A DNA stretch of 59,276 nucleotides from Nonomuraea sp. MG754425 (GTDB lineage Bacteria; Actinomycetota; Actinomycetes; Streptosporangiales; Streptosporangiaceae): assembly GCF_021699195.1 (NCBI RefSeq), contig NZ_SSXE01000032.1, positions 1 through 59,276 on the forward strand, in the 5' to 3' direction. The notes beneath the pieces were generated by a model. That model saw only the letters and a program-made list of their open reading frames with translations, made no database searches and was not told the DNA's origin. Below are positions 1-8,675 of the stretch, piece after piece. The stretch's first letter is position 1. Every line of letters starts with the position of its first letter. The position numbers and the translations under genes are program-made.

Positions 1-78
1 GTTCGGTGGTGTCGGGCTGGTGCCGGTGAGGTTGGTGGGTTGGGTGGTGCCGGTGGGGGGAATTGCTGTGTGAACGCA

Positions 79-115
79 CGAGAGGGCCGAGGGTGCATGT
101 CCCTCGGCCCTCTCG
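79..115. terminator. Strong hairpin, probable bidirectional terminator
   Basis: A perfect 15-bp inverted repeat (CGAGAGGGCCGAGGG at 79-93 with its complement at 101-115) around a 7-nt loop. There is no T-tract, which is common for actinomycete terminators. It lies beyond the 3' end of the minus-strand protease and would also stop transcription entering from the left of the window. Bases 1-78 and 192-287 are G/T-rich, low in complexity, and show no convincing gene. Confidence 0.6.
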
Positions 116-119
116 GCCC

Positions 120-191
<72 letters not shown>

Positions 192-287
192 ATGCCTGGC
201 TCCTGGTCCAGGGTCCCGGCTCGTGGCTTGTGGTTCGGCTGGTGAGTTCTGGTGATCGCTGGTGGTGGGTTCGGTTCTGGTGGTGGG

Positions 288-3200
288 CTACTTCAGGCCG
301 TACGCCCGTTCGACGGTCTGGGTGGTCGAGCCGCCCGCCCCGTCCGTCGCCGTGACGCGCAACGACACGTACCCGCCGGTCTGCGCCAGCGGCGGATGGG
401 AAAGCTCGACCCGGTAGCGATCCTTGCCGTGCTTCGTGACGCGGCCGGCCGGCTGCCAGGCGGCGCCGTCGTTCACCGAGTACTCCACCGTGATCCGGCG
501 CACGTCGGGTGCCCGGGACGCCGCTGAGTGCGCCCCGGCGCGCAGCTCGAAGGCGAACGGCTTTCCGGCCGCCGCCCGGTTCAGCAGGTCGAGCGGCAGG
601 TCATAGGTGATCTGGCTGGCCGGTTGGAACGCGCAGGACGTCCCGAACGAGCAGGTGTACCCGCGCGGTGTCCCCGACGGCCCCGACGGGGAGGCGAACG
701 ACGTGCTCGTGGTCACCTTGGCGGACAGGGTGCGGCCGGTGGTGTCCACGGTCTCCAGCCGGTACGCCCCCTTCCCCTCCGGCACCGTGAACGAGCGTGG
801 CCGCCGTCCCTGCACGGCCGCCTCCTGGTCCCCGACGAACAGCCGGGGCGCGGACGTCATCGGGCTGAGGTTGCTGTAGTGGCGAGGGTCGGAGTCGCGC
901 CACTGGTCACCCGGCACGAACCGCTCCCCGTCCCGGCACAACGCGCACGGCAGCGTCACCGGGTACCCCGACGGCACGTCGGCGGCCCCTGGCACGAGCG
1001 GCGCCTTGAACCACTGCTCGGTGACCCGGCGGTCGTCGCGCCGGGTGAAGCGGTCGTCGGAGCGCAGCACCAGTCCGGCGTTCGTGATCGTGCGGGACCA
1101 GATGACGTCGTCCGAGACGGGGCCGAAGTACTCGGTGCGGGCCGCCGGCATGCGCATCGAGTTGCCGTACGTCAGGCGTCCCGGCTCCTCGCCGGTGGTC
1201 GACTCGCCGTACTCCCAGCCGCTGGTGTCCGGTTTGTCGGCGTGGTAGGCGGCGTCGACGCGTACGAGGTCCTTCAGGTCCACCTTCACGGGACGGGCGG
1301 GGATCCGGCCGCGTGAGTCGAGGCGCAGGTGGTAGACGATGTCCGGCCCCGTGTAGGGCTCCAGCCGCAGCGACTGCGGCCCCCGGGAGAGAGCCGATCG
1401 CATCGCCCGTCCTTCGGCGGCGGTGAGCCCCAGGCGCTGGAACGCCGGGGCGCCGCCTCCGGGCACGCGGGCCTGGCCGCCGTCCACGTCGAGGTAGGCG
1501 AGGATGCCGGCCGCCCCGCGCCGGGCCGCGTTCAGGGCCGTCTGGTCCATGTTGCCGGCCGCGGTCACGTACGGCCGGTCGGAGCCCTCGACCGGGATCC
1601 CGGCCAGCACGACCTTGCCCGTGACGTCCACGCCGTCGAAGTCCTCGGCCCGTCCCTGGCCCACGGACACGATGGGGTAGGTCGTGGCGGCGGGGAGGTC
1701 GCGCATGGCGTCCATGTTGTACGCCGGACGCAACGTGAGATTCCCCGCCCTGACGGACGACAGGGTCGGGGGTTCCAGGTTCCACTGGGTGGACAGCCGC
1801 ACCTTGCCCGTCTTCACGGAGGCCACCGGGGTGACGTACAGGTCATGACCGCCGCCCACCGTGCCCCCGTAGATCGAGACGGGGAACGTGCGGTCGGTGA
1901 ACGTGCGCACGTAGTAGGCGTAGCCGTTGCCGTCGGCGGGTTTCGTCAGGTCAGGACGGATGCGGGTGGTGGTGCGGGCGTCGAGGACGACCGTCCGGTC
2001 GCCGTCGAGGCTGACGTTCGCGATGACCCAACTGCTGCGGTTGGCCAGGCCGCCCTCCGGCAGGACGCCGATCACCTCGTAGTCGCCGGCCGGGAGGTAG
2101 AACTCGCCGTCGCCCGAGTAGTCGGTGCGCAGGTAGTAGTACCCGTACGGGTTGAACGGGTCCTCCGGGCTGTTGCCGCGCCTGGCCGGGATCGCGTACA
2201 CGAGGGGTTCGGCCTGGTAGCCGGGGACGAACTCCTTGGTCCCGTACGAGTTGACCAGCGACACCCCGAGCCGGTGCGTGGCCGGGCCGGTGTAGTAGCT
2301 GAACGGCGTCACCACACGTGTCTCACCGGCGGCGGCCGTCACCCAGCCGCCGTACGCGCCCGTCGCGCCCCGTTTCGGGGTCACGGTCAGGTCCACGGTG
2401 GCGGTGCCGCCGGCGGGGACGGTGACGCTCTTCGTCCCGAGCGCGACCGCGTCGGAGGGGGCGGGCTGCCCGCTCCAGCCGCGCGTGCGCAGGGTGAGGT
2501 CCAGGGTGACCGGCTCGGCGCCGGTGTTGCGGTAGGTGACCTGGCGCGTCGCCGGCTTGCCTCCGGGCAGGTGGAAGTCCACGGCCGAGGTGGCGAAGAC
2601 GGTCTGGGTGACCGCGCGGGCCACGTCCACCCGGCCGCTGCCCTGCTCGAACCAGTTGGGGCCCTCGACGGTCTCGGCCGTCGAGGTGAGCGCGTCGCGC
2701 AGTTCGGCCGCCTGCCAGCCAGGATGTTGCTGGGCGAGGATCGCGGCGGCCCCGGCCACGTGCGGCGTCGCCATGGAGGTGCCGCTGAGCGTCGTGTGCC
2801 GGTCGTCGCCGGGGACGCCCGGCAGCGACGAGCCGGACGAGCGGGCGGCGACGATGTCGATGCCGGGGGCGACGATGTTCGGCTTGACGGCGGCGTCGTC
2901 GAGGCGGGGGCCCCTGCTGGAGAAGTCGGCCAGCGTGGTGCCCGTCGTCTTGTCCACCGCGCCCACGGCCAGGGCCTCGTCGGCCGCCGCCGGGACGCTC
3001 ACGGTGAGCGGCTCGTACTCGTTGCCGGCCGCCGTCACGAACAACGTCCCGTGCTTCTTCGTCAGCTCGTTCAGCGCCTGGCTCATCGGGTCGGTGCCGT
3101 TGCCGCAGCAGCTTCCGAGGCTCATGTTCACCACGTCGGCGCCCTGCTCGGCGGCCCATTCCATGCCCGCGATGGCCCACGACCACTCGCCGTTGCCGCT

Positions 3201-4097
3201 GTCGTTGAGCACCTTGCCGACCAGCAGGGACGCGGCCGGGGCGACACCCTTGTACTTCTCTCCCGCGCCGGCGATCGTCGAGGCGACGTGTGTGCCGTGC
3301 CCCTTCCTGTCGGCGATGCCGGCGGCGTTGGTGAAGTTCTCGGTGGCGAGGATGCGGCCGGCGAAGTCGGGGTGGTCGACGTCGATGCCGGTGTCCAGCA
3401 CGGCGACCTTGACGCCCTTGCCGTCGAAGCCCTTCTCCCAGCCGGTCGGCGCGCCGATGAGCGGCACGCTCTGGTCGAGGGACGCGCGTGTCGTACGGTC
3501 CAGCCAGATCTTCCCGACGCCGGTGGCCGAGCGCCCGCTCGCGGCCCGGTCGGTGCGCAGCCCCGCCCAGAACGCCTCCGCCTGCCCGGCGGGCACGCTC
3601 ATCGCGGCGCCGTTGACACTGCCGAGGACCCGGACGCCTTCGGTGGCGGGCAGGGCGCCGGCCGCCTTGGCGAGGGTGGCGGGCCCGCCCGTGTAGGTGA
3701 CCAGGAGGGGGATCGCGTCGGTGCGCCGGTCGCGGGCGAGCGTCTCGACGTCGAACAGTTCCTCGTCGAGCGTTCCGGCGGCGACCAGGGCGGCGGCGTC
3801 GGAGGGCAGGACGAGGTAGCCGCCGTCCTTGCTGGGCAGCGTGGCGAACGTGACCTGGGCCCCGTCGGGCCTGGGGGCCTGCTTGACGGCGATGGAGGGG
3901 ACGCCGTCCGCGGCCGGGGGCGCGTACTCGACGACGTCGCCCGTGATGAGGGTGAGGGTGAGCGGGGTGGTGGCCTGCTGGGTCGCAGCCGGGTCGGTGA
4001 CGGCCGCCTGGGTGGGCGGCGGGCCGGCGACGACGCCGGCGAGCACGAGGACGAAGCCGGATAAGGCCGCGGCCAGTCGCGAGGGTGAGGGGGACAA
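288..4097 (-). CDS. Secreted S8 (subtilisin-like) serine protease, 1269 aa
   Basis: Probable exported endopeptidase for extracellular protein degradation. An N-terminal signal peptide (about residues 1-32, ending in an AxA-like TQAA region) precedes a propeptide-like stretch. The S8 catalytic domain follows with Asp235 (VLDTGID), His267 (HGTHVA), oxyanion Asn359 (AAGNE) and Ser441 (GTSMATPHVAGA). The long C-terminal half (about 500-1269) has beta-rich segments and a PA-like region near 820-900; a DNGGAxxY-type motif is not obvious. The start is TTG with an AAAGGG ribosome site about 6 nt upstream. It is monocistronic. The upstream region carries a CebR-like palindrome and a TATAAG -10-like hexamer at 4161-4166 (minus strand). 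Length is typical of large actinomycete S8 proteases. Substrate is unknown. Confidence 0.93.
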   Translation of the reverse strand: MSPSPSRLAAALSGFVLVLAGVVAGPPPTQAAVTDPAATQQATTPLTLTLITGDVVEYAPPAADGVPSIAVKQAPRPDGAQVTFATLPSKDGGYLVLPSDAAALVAAGTLDEELFDVETLARDRRTDAIPLLVTYTGGPATLAKAAGALPATEGVRVLGSVNGAAMSVPAGQAEAFWAGLRTDRAASGRSATGVGKIWLDRTTRASLDQSVPLIGAPTGWEKGFDGKGVKVAVLDTGIDVDHPDFAGRILATENFTNAAGIADRKGHGTHVASTIAGAGEKYKGVAPAASLLVGKVLNDSGNGEWSWAIAGMEWAAEQGADVVNMSLGSCCGNGTDPMSQALNELTKKHGTLFVTAAGNEYEPLTVSVPAAADEALAVGAVDKTTGTTLADFSSRGPRLDDAAVKPNIVAPGIDIVAARSSGSSLPGVPGDDRHTTLSGTSMATPHVAGAAAILAQQHPGWQAAELRDALTSTAETVEGPNWFEQGSGRVDVARAVTQTVFATSAVDFHLPGGKPATRQVTYRNTGAEPVTLDLTLRTRGWSGQPAPSDAVALGTKSVTVPAGGTATVDLTVTPKRGATGAYGGWVTAAAGETRVVTPFSYYTGPATHRLGVSLVNSYGTKEFVPGYQAEPLVYAIPARRGNSPEDPFNPYGYYYLRTDYSGDGEFYLPAGDYEVIGVLPEGGLANRSSWVIANVSLDGDRTVVLDARTTTRIRPDLTKPADGNGYAYYVRTFTDRTFPVSIYGGTVGGGHDLYVTPVASVKTGKVRLSTQWNLEPPTLSSVRAGNLTLRPAYNMDAMRDLPAATTYPIVSVGQGRAEDFDGVDVTGKVVLAGIPVEGSDRPYVTAAGNMDQTALNAARRGAAGILAYLDVDGGQARVPGGGAPAFQRLGLTAAEGRAMRSALSRGPQSLRLEPYTGPDIVYHLRLDSRGRIPARPVKVDLKDLVRVDAAYHADKPDTSGWEYGESTTGEEPGRLTYGNSMRMPAARTEYFGPVSDDVIWSRTITNAGLVLRSDDRFTRRDDRRVTEQWFKAPLVPGAADVPSGYPVTLPCALCRDGERFVPGDQWRDSDPRHYSNLSPMTSAPRLFVGDQEAAVQGRRPRSFTVPEGKGAYRLETVDTTGRTLSAKVTTSTSFASPSGPSGTPRGYTCSFGTSCAFQPASQITYDLPLDLLNRAAAGKPFAFELRAGAHSAASRAPDVRRITVEYSVNDGAAWQPAGRVTKHGKDRYRVELSHPPLAQTGGYVSLRVTATDGAGGSTTQTVERAYGLK

Positions 4098-4132
4098 GCG
4101 TTGCCCTTTCGGTCAGGTTGGGACGCTCGTTC

Positions 4133-4144
4133 GGGAGCGCTCCC
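4133..4144. promoter_or_regulatory. CebR-like LacI-family operator in protease promoter
   Basis: GGGAGCGCTCCC is a perfect 12-bp palindrome. On the minus strand it reads TGGGAGCGCTCCCG, matching 13 of 14 positions of the CebR/BglR-type consensus TGGGAGCGCTCCCA as I know it. It sits between the putative -10 (TATAAG, 4161-4166) and the protease TTG start, so a bound repressor would block transcription just after initiation. No cebR-like gene lies nearby; regulator identity is inference. Confidence 0.55.
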
Positions 4145-4274
4145 AAAGATTCCGACTGGGCTTATATCCATAAGTTGATCAACCTAATCGCCGGCCTGGC
4201 CGGGCCGGCCCCGCACGCTCCCGCCACGGGCGCTCATGGTGCGCGGCCCGTGACAGGCGGTGGACCGGCGGGTC

Positions 4275-4637
4275 TCAGCGGAACGTGACGGCCGCGGAAG
4301 TCCCTGACGCGCGCGAGCCGGAGCCCGCGTCGGCGGTGGAACGTCCCCACAGGAGCGCCACCACGGCCACGGCCGCGAGCAGCAGCACGAGCCCACCGGC
4401 CACGATCGCCCACCACCACCCCGACCGTGACGGCTTGGCCTCGTAGAGCGGCACGTCGGGCAGCATGTCCGGCGTGTACGGCAGCCGCCGCGTGGAGGGC
4501 GGCTGCTGTGCCGAGGGCGGCTGCTGTGTGGAGGGCGGCTGCGGCGGCCCCTGAGCGGCGGACCCGGGACGGGGGACACGGAGTCGGATCGTCTGGTTGG
4601 GATCGGGGTCCTGGGGGCCGGGCTGCTTTCGCGTCAT
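4275..4637 (-). CDS. Small single-pass membrane protein with Pro/Gln-rich N-terminus, 120 aa
   Basis: Function unknown. The first 50 residues are proline/glutamine rich with a near-repeat (QPPSTQQPPSAQQPPST). A basic stretch and WWW precede one strong transmembrane helix (about residues 75-95), followed by a short Ser/Gly/Ala tail. The topology suggests a cytoplasmic N-terminus and a short extracellular tail. The ATG at 4637 is chosen because low-complexity coding begins there and the longer upstream readings enter the divergent epimerase gene. It is divergent from that gene across 77 bp that also hold the ECF41-type promoter. Confidence 0.6.
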   Translation of the reverse strand: MTRKQPGPQDPDPNQTIRLRVPRPGSAAQGPPQPPSTQQPPSAQQPPSTRRLPYTPDMLPDVPLYEAKPSRSGWWWAIVAGGLVLLLAAVAVVALLWGRSTADAGSGSRASGTSAAVTFR

Positions 4638-4679
4638 GATCCCCTCGCACACGCTGCGGAGTGTCGGGTACATCAACAT

Positions 4680-4706
4680 TGTCACACTTGGCCCGGCTGT
4701 CCCGTC
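4680..4706 (+). promoter_or_regulatory. ECF41 (SigJ)-type promoter
   Basis: TGTCACA (4680-4686), 16 nt, then CGTC (4703-4706). This equals the ECF41 consensus TGTCACA-n16-CGTC as I know it from the literature on that sigma group. CGTC ends 8 nt before the ATG at 4715, giving a leaderless or nearly leaderless mRNA. The sigJ gene itself (19024-19926) has the same motif upstream. Confidence 0.65.
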
Positions 4707-4714
4707 CCGTTGCC

Positions 4715-5485
4715 ATGACTGCTGTACTCGTGACGGGCGGGAGCGGGCGGCTCGGGCGCGCCCTGCTGGAAAGACTGGCCGAGGCGGGCCACGACGTGCG
4801 GGCGACCAGCCGTACGGCGCGGCCCGCCGACGGCGGCGTGCGCTGGACGGTCGCGGACCTGACCAGCGGCGACGGCGTGGCGGCGGCCGTGTCCGGCGTG
4901 GACGTGATCGTGCACCTGGCCTCGGCCCCCTACCGGGGCCGCTACACGCTCCGGGTGGAACTCGACGGCACCGCCGCGCTGCTCGCCGCCGCACGGGAGG
5001 CCGGGGTGCGGCATCTGGTCTACCTCTCGATCGTGGGCGCGGACCAGGTGCCGTGGGGATATTTCCGGACGAAGGTCCGAGCCGAGCGCCTCATCCAGGA
5101 CGGCGGGGTGCCGTGGACGATCGTCCGGGCCACGCAGTTCCACGAGTTCGTGGACCAGGCGTTGCGGGCGATGGCCAAGCTCGGCCTCATGGTCGTCGAT
5201 CCCGGCATCCCGGCGCAGCCGGTGGACGTACGGGACCTGGCCGGCCACCTGGTGTCGCTGGCCGGGCGGGAACCGGCCGGGAAGATCGAGGAGTACGGCG
5301 GGCCCGAGACGCTGACGATGGAGGAGGCCGCGCGGAACTGGCTGCGGGCGCGCCGGTCGCGCAGGCCGGTGGTCCGCGTGCGGATCCCCGGCGCGCTGGG
5401 CCGCGCCTTCCGGGCCGGCCGGCTCACCACCACGGCCCGGCCGGCGGGCCGGATCACGTGGACGGAGTACCTGGGCCGGCCGTGA
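4715..5485 (+). CDS. NAD(P)-binding NmrA/epimerase-like SDR, 256 aa
   Basis: Atypical short-chain dehydrogenase of the NAD(P)H-binding/NmrA-like group. A Rossmann fold starts at residue 3 with VLVTGGSGRLG (GxxGxxG), followed by the expected alternating strands and a DVRDLAGHLV segment typical of YesF/NmrA-like proteins. No clear YxxxK is seen; YLSIVGAD and YFRTKVRAE occupy the equivalent region, and the latter can supply a Y-x-x-x-K. The ATG at 4715 follows the ECF41-like promoter closely, so it is probably leaderless. ECF41 factors are commonly linked to COE genes (carboxymuconolactone decarboxylase, oxidoreductase, epimerase). This protein belongs to that class, which supports regulation by SigJ. 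Confidence 0.82.
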   Translation: MTAVLVTGGSGRLGRALLERLAEAGHDVRATSRTARPADGGVRWTVADLTSGDGVAAAVSGVDVIVHLASAPYRGRYTLRVELDGTAALLAAAREAGVRHLVYLSIVGADQVPWGYFRTKVRAERLIQDGGVPWTIVRATQFHEFVDQALRAMAKLGLMVVDPGIPAQPVDVRDLAGHLVSLAGREPAGKIEEYGGPETLTMEEAARNWLRARRSRRPVVRVRIPGALGRAFRAGRLTTTARPAGRITWTEYLGRP

Positions 5486-5531
5486 GCCGAGCACCCGCGA
5501 GCGGCCTGTTCGCGAACGGCCGCGCGCGGGC

Positions 5532-6050
5532 TCAGCCCTGGCCCTGGCCGAACGGGGGCTGCTGCGGCGTCTGCCAACCGGGCTGCTGCTGATACGGCGG
5601 CTGTTGCGGCGCGTGCTGCGGCCCCTGCTGCCACTCGGGCTGCCCCTGCTGCTGCCACTGTCCCTGCTGCTGGTGATGCTGCGGCTGGTGCTGCTGCCAG
5701 GCGGGCTGGCCGGTCTGGGCAGCCGCCTGGGACGGGTTCCGGCGCGCGACCACCGCCCAGATCAGCAGCGCCGTACCGGTCACCTGGAGGAACAGGGAGG
5801 CCAGGTTGAGCACCAGCAGGAGCGTCTGGTAGCCGTCGATTCCCATCGACGAGATGAGCGAGGGGACCATGAAGATGAACGCGCCGTTGACCACCGCTCC
5901 CACCAGCAGCACGATGCAGCCCACCATGCCTGCCACGGCCGCGCGGCCGTGCTCGCCCCTGCGCATCGCCATCAGCGCGACGCCGCCCAGGAGCACGATG
6001 AGCATCACGATCACATTGAGGATGTTGATGATGTGGGATATCGAGGACAT
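5532..6050 (-). CDS. Three-helix membrane protein with Gln-rich tail, 172 aa
   Basis: Function unknown. Three predicted transmembrane helices lie at about residues 9-27, 38-60 and 77-103. They are followed by a cytoplasmic-looking tail (104-172) made almost entirely of Gln, Pro, Gly and Trp (QQQGQWQQQGQPEWQQGPQ-like runs). Such tails occur in many actinomycete DUF4190-like or proline-rich membrane proteins. It lies 39 bp downstream of the NhaA fusion gene on the same strand and may be cotranscribed. The tail codons account for the CTG/TTG-rich repeats on the plus strand. Confidence 0.65.
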   Translation of the reverse strand: MSSISHIINILNVIVMLIVLLGGVALMAMRRGEHGRAAVAGMVGCIVLLVGAVVNGAFIFMVPSLISSMGIDGYQTLLLVLNLASLFLQVTGTALLIWAVVARRNPSQAAAQTGQPAWQQHQPQHHQQQGQWQQQGQPEWQQGPQHAPQQPPYQQQPGWQTPQQPPFGQGQG

Positions 6051-6089
6051 CAGCAGCCACTCCAGAAGTCGGACGACAATGCGACGACG

Positions 6090-7886
6090 CTACGCGGGCA
6101 GGCGGAGTTCTTCCACCGCACGGGTGATCGAGTCGAGGTCGTGGCCGCCCTCGTAGCGCACGCCGTTCAGGAACAGGGTCGGGGTGCCGCGTACGCCGCC
6201 GTCGCGGCCGGACGCCTCGTCCACGCCGATCCTGGCGACGTGACGGGCGACGTCGGACCAGGGCTCGACGCCCAGCTCGGTCGCGTAGTGCTCCAGGTCG
6301 GCGTCGGTGAGGTAGCGCTGGTTGTCGTAGAGGATGTCGTGCATCTCCCAGAAGCGCCCCTGGTCGGCCGCGGCCTCGGCGACGATCGCGGACGGGGCGG
6401 CGCGCGGGTGCAGGGTGCGCAGCGGGAAGTGCCGGAACACCAGCCGGACGTCCGGGTTCTTCCTGAGGACCTCCTCCAGGATCGGCTGGAGGCGTCCGCA
6501 GTACGGGCACTCGAAATCGCCGTACTCGACGATGGTGATCTTCGCCTTGGCCGGGCCGCGCACGTGGTCGCCGGGGCCGACCGGGACGGCCAGCGTGGTG
6601 GGCAGGTCTTCGGCGGGTTCGGCCTCGGGCGGGGCGCACACTCCGCCGCGGTCCCACGCCAGGCGGAAGATCAGCCACCCCAGCGCGGCGGACAGCAGCG
6701 AGCCCGCCAGGATGCCGATCTTGGCCTGGTCGTGCAGGGCGGGGTCCTCGAAGGCCAGCTCGACGATGAACAGCGCCACCGTGAACCCGATGCCCGACAC
6801 GGCGGCCCCGCCCAGCAACTGGCCCCACACCAGATTCCCCGGCAGCACGCCCCAGCCGAAGCGCAGCGGCAGCCAGGTGCCCAGCGAGATCCCGACGAAC
6901 TTGCCCAGCAGCAACCCCGCCGCCACGCCGATGGCGATCGGCGAGGTGGCGGCGGCCCGCAGGGTCTCGCCGTCGAGCCGGACACCGGCGTTGGCCAGCG
7001 CGAAGACGGGCACGATCACATAGCTGCTCCACGGGTGCAGCCGTAGCTGCAGCCGCTCGTTCACCGACACGGCCCGCTGGACGCGCAGCGCGGCGGCCCG
7101 GGCGGCCCGCGCGGTGGGCTCGACGGTGAACTCCTGCACGGCCTCCCCGGCGAGCAGCAGCTTGTGGTCGGTGGGCGCGTATACGAAGACGAGGATCCCC
7201 AGCGCGATGCCGACCAGCGTCGGGTGGATGCCGCTCTCCAGTGTGGCCACCCACAGCGCGAACCCCAGCACGATGTACGCCGGCGCCCGCCAGATCTTCA
7301 GCCACCGCAGCGTCATGATGGCCGCCAGCAGCAGCGCGGCCGTGATCAGGGCGACGACCGACAGCTCGGCGGTGTAGAAGATCGCAATGATGATGATCGC
7401 GAGCACGTCGTCGACGATGGCCAGCGTCAGCAGGAACGCGCGCAGCGGGTCGGGGCAGCGTGCCCCGGCCACGGCGAGCAGGCCGAGCACGAACGCGGTG
7501 TCGGTGGCGATCGGCACGCCCCACCCGCCCGCGCCCGGCCCGCCCCAGTTGAGCAGGAGGTAGAGGCCGGCCGGCACGAGCATCCCGCCGAGGGCCGCCA
7601 CGGCCGGGACGGCGATCAGCCGCCGGTCCCTGAGCTGCCCGAGGCGCACCTCGTAGGAGACCTCCAGGCCGATGAGGAAGAAGAAGACGGTCATCAGCCC
7701 GTCGTTGACCCAGTGGCGCAGGTCGAGGGTGAACTGGGCGTCGCCGAAGGAGATGCCCGTCGTGGTGTGCCAGAACGCCTCGTAGGTGTCGCCCCACGGC
7801 GAGTTCGCCCACAGCAGGGCGAGCACGGTGGCGGCCAGCAGCACAGTGGTGCTGCCCGCCTCGGTCCGTAGGAACGCGCGCAACAT
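6090..7886 (-). CDS. nhaA: Na+/H+ antiporter NhaA fused to DsbA/thioredoxin domain, 598 aa
   Basis: Residues 1-400 form an NhaA electroneutrality and pH-homeostasis antiporter with about 11-12 helices. The functional Asp pair is D159-D160 (LAIVDDVLAI), and the ATDTAFVLG segment carries the D129 equivalent of E. coli D133. After a linker, residues 430-598 form a DsbA-like thioredoxin domain (ITIVEYGDFECPYC) with C460-P-Y-C463, and a late GTPTLFLNG cis-Pro loop. E. coli NhaA is about 388 aa, so the extra 200 aa are a real fusion, known in some actinobacteria. It lies 33 bp downstream of the GAP-family gene, behind a hairpin that can mask its ribosome site. The redox domain may regulate or be anchored by the transporter; that is inference. 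Confidence 0.93.
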   Translation of the reverse strand: MLRAFLRTEAGSTTVLLAATVLALLWANSPWGDTYEAFWHTTTGISFGDAQFTLDLRHWVNDGLMTVFFFLIGLEVSYEVRLGQLRDRRLIAVPAVAALGGMLVPAGLYLLLNWGGPGAGGWGVPIATDTAFVLGLLAVAGARCPDPLRAFLLTLAIVDDVLAIIIIAIFYTAELSVVALITAALLLAAIMTLRWLKIWRAPAYIVLGFALWVATLESGIHPTLVGIALGILVFVYAPTDHKLLLAGEAVQEFTVEPTARAARAAALRVQRAVSVNERLQLRLHPWSSYVIVPVFALANAGVRLDGETLRAAATSPIAIGVAAGLLLGKFVGISLGTWLPLRFGWGVLPGNLVWGQLLGGAAVSGIGFTVALFIVELAFEDPALHDQAKIGILAGSLLSAALGWLIFRLAWDRGGVCAPPEAEPAEDLPTTLAVPVGPGDHVRGPAKAKITIVEYGDFECPYCGRLQPILEEVLRKNPDVRLVFRHFPLRTLHPRAAPSAIVAEAAADQGRFWEMHDILYDNQRYLTDADLEHYATELGVEPWSDVARHVARIGVDEASGRDGGVRGTPTLFLNGVRYEGGHDLDSITRAVEELRLPA

Positions 7887-7889
7887 GGT

Positions 7890-7909
7890 AGATCTCCCCC
7901 CGGAGATCT
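7890..7909 (-). promoter_or_regulatory. Hairpin enclosing the nhaA ribosome binding site
   Basis: On the minus strand, AGATCTCC - GGGG - GGAGATCT is a perfect 8-bp stem with a 4-nt loop ending 3 nt before the nhaA ATG. The Shine-Dalgarno GGGGGGAG lies in the loop and 3' arm, so the folded form would hide it. It follows the GAP gene stop by 10 nt, consistent with translational coupling or a conditional switch. Confidence 0.5.
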
Positions 7910-7919
7910 GATCCTACGG

Positions 7920-8603
7920 TTACTGGAAGAACAGGTAGAACGCCGCGTCCCTGGCGAGCAGGAAGCCGACGATCGCCAGCCCCCAGCTCATCATCGACGA
8001 CGAGTGCCTGGTCAGCCACACCCGCAGCCGCTCCAGCCAGGCTTCCAGCCGTCCGCCGGTCACCGCGCGCAGCCCGGCGAGCGCCAGTGTCGGCACGATC
8101 ATGACGATCACGTACGCGGCCAGCAGCGGCGCCCACTGGGCCACCGTCAGCTCCGCGGTCGTCATGATGCCGATCGCGGCCAGGTACGGCACCATCGTGG
8201 CCACCTCCAGCACCCCGGCGGTCAGCCCCACCAGCACCATCGTGCGCGCCCCGCCCACCCGGGGCTCGAAGGTGCGCTCGGGCAGCCCCCGCTTGGCCCG
8301 CCACTTCGGGTCGAACCGCCAGCTCAGCGCGAACAGTCCCACGCCGAGGACGAGTTGCGCCGCGTAGGCGAGCCGGCTGTCGAGCACGTCGCCGAAGGCG
8401 TCCATCGCCGTGGACAGCCCGAGCATGAGCGCCACGCCCACCAGGAAGTAGAAGACGGTCACGGTGGCGAGGTAGATCAGCAACCGGGAGCCCCGCGACC
8501 GGTCCAGACTGAGCATCAGGTAGACCGGGATTCCGAGGGTGCCGAAGCTCGTGCTGTCGAGCACCGCCAGTCCCGCGAGGGTGAGCAGCAGCGCGATGGT
8601 CAT
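7920..8603 (-). CDS. GAP-family multi-pass membrane protein, 227 aa
   Basis: Resembles the GAP (Sap, sulfolipid-1-addressing protein) family, membrane proteins linked in mycobacteria to export of lipids such as glycopeptidolipid and sulfolipid-1. Six hydrophobic helices are visible: 1-20, 38-62, 76-96, 124-147, 153-175 and 205-225. The N-terminal LAGLAVLDSTSFGTLGIPVYLM is characteristic of the family. The substrate here is unknown. An AGGATGA ribosome site precedes the ATG. It lies between padR (upstream, 72 bp) and the nhaA fusion (33 bp), so the three may be one PadR-controlled operon. Confidence 0.78.
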   Translation of the reverse strand: MTIALLLTLAGLAVLDSTSFGTLGIPVYLMLSLDRSRGSRLLIYLATVTVFYFLVGVALMLGLSTAMDAFGDVLDSRLAYAAQLVLGVGLFALSWRFDPKWRAKRGLPERTFEPRVGGARTMVLVGLTAGVLEVATMVPYLAAIGIMTTAELTVAQWAPLLAAYVIVMIVPTLALAGLRAVTGGRLEAWLERLRVWLTRHSSSMMSWGLAIVGFLLARDAAFYLFFQ

Positions 8604-8621
8604 ATGGACATCATCCTGAAT

Positions 8622-8660
8622 GGCGGCCGGTGGCCGCCTCCCCCGCCGGGTCGAACCCGG
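8622..8660. other. Two adjacent hairpins between padR and the GAP-family gene
   Basis: GGCGGCC-GGT-GGCCGCC (8622-8638) and CCGGGT-CGA-ACCCGG (8646-8660) are two perfect short stems in the 72-bp gap. They may reduce read-through from padR or stabilise an mRNA end. TGTACAT at 8662-8668 resembles half of the PadR operator at 9258-9277. Confidence 0.4.
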
Positions 8661-8675
8661 TGTACATCCTTCTGC

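Noticed and set aside
1329..4064. 911-aa plus-strand open frame opposite the subtilase
   Set aside because: Shadow of third-position GC bias; composition is Arg/Gly/Val repetitive, with no motif, while the minus frame has the full S8 catalytic triad.
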